Source: an uncultured Bacteroides sp. (GTDB lineage Bacteria > Bacteroidota > Bacteroidia > Bacteroidales > Bacteroidaceae). From it: a stretch of 44,773 nt of DNA. Shown here in pieces: positions 44,691-44,773 of this stretch. Position numbers and translations under genes: made by a program. The DNA lies in contig CASDXF010000022.1 of NCBI GenBank assembly GCA_949285075.1, forward strand, positions 1 to 44,773, given 5' to 3'. Each line of letters starts with the position of its first letter. The stretch's first letter is position 1. A model generated the notes under the pieces. The model was not told the DNA's origin and ran no database searches. It saw only the letters and a list, made by a program, of their open reading frames with translations.

Positions 44691-44773
44691 TTACTTAGTG
44701 ATTTGATTTTCAACCTTCTTTCCTTTTTCCGCCATATTCCACTCGGCATCCAACAGTTCCTCAAGGAAACCGA
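44691..44773 (-). CDS. C-terminal end of an unidentified protein, truncated by window edge
   Basis: Read on the minus strand, the frame entering from the right edge gives 26 residues, GFLEELLDAEWNMAEKGKKV then ENQITK, and a TAA at 44691-44693. The composition is that of a real protein end (amphipathic helix, charged tail), and it stops just before the 22-bp array. Too short to name. Confidence 0.45.
   Translation of the reverse strand, partial: GFLEELLDAEWNMAEKGKKVENQITK

Overview
The window comes from a Bacteroidales genome, most likely Bacteroides or a close relative. Evidence: a type III glutamine synthetase; the run tig-clpP-clpX-recQ followed by guaB, surA-type chaperones, an OstA-like protein and mutL; dipeptidyl peptidase III with HECLGH; HU-type DNA-binding proteins with a C-terminal winged helix; secreted glycan hydrolases and an S-type sulfatase; and promoters of the Bacteroidetes type (TTTG, 19-21 bases, TAnnTTTG), several of which can be read directly. 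Shine-Dalgarno sequences are mostly absent. No tRNA, rRNA, CRISPR array, transposase or integrase was found.

Layout. 1-4700: truncated multidrug-type MFS transporter, trxB, a Crp/Fnr regulator and glnN with a two-palindrome control region. 4700-6180: long AT-rich gap holding one copy (A) of a dispersed non-coding repeat of about 0.55 kb. 6180-11400: small AraC-type regulator, dipeptidyl peptidase III, AlkD-like HEAT protein, fur and purA (the last two overlap by 4 bases). 11400-13570: GH29 fucosidase and a YugP-type membrane zinc peptidase. 13800-15950: aspartyl-protease gene broken by a frameshift at a (TA)5 tract. 15950-16740: second gap with the inverted copy (B) of the repeat. 16745-19180: hisS, and a Fic enzyme with its own HTH domain and a perfect 18-bp palindrome on its promoter. 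19350-25280: tig, clpP, clpX, recQ. 25300-29810: S-type sulfatase divergent from an HU-HIG gene that leads into a GH115-like gene. 29900-39035: guaB, then five genes for outer-membrane biogenesis and mismatch repair. 39100-42610: OmpA-like porin with a structured leader, Crp-like regulator, acyltransferase. 42614-44773: GH88/105 hydrolase, second HU-HIG gene and the tail of another gene.

The most unusual feature is a module that occurs twice: a 22-bp-periodic array of small palindromes, then an HU-HIG gene starting about 27 bp later, then a secreted uronic-acid-type glycan hydrolase in the same direction (HU-HIG/GH115 at 26.9-29.8 kb; HU-HIG/GH105 at 44.7-42.6 kb). The repeat sequences of the two arrays differ, but period, position and gene order are the same. 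This suggests HU-like proteins acting locally on their own phased sites to control a downstream polysaccharide gene. Other leads are the inverted pair of 0.55-kb repeats, both in gaps between divergent genes; twin palindromes upstream of glnN, the nearer centred about 40 bp before the inferred start; the Fic operator; the possibly slippage-prone (TA)5 tract; and two leader hairpins (upstream of the AraC-type gene and of ompA).
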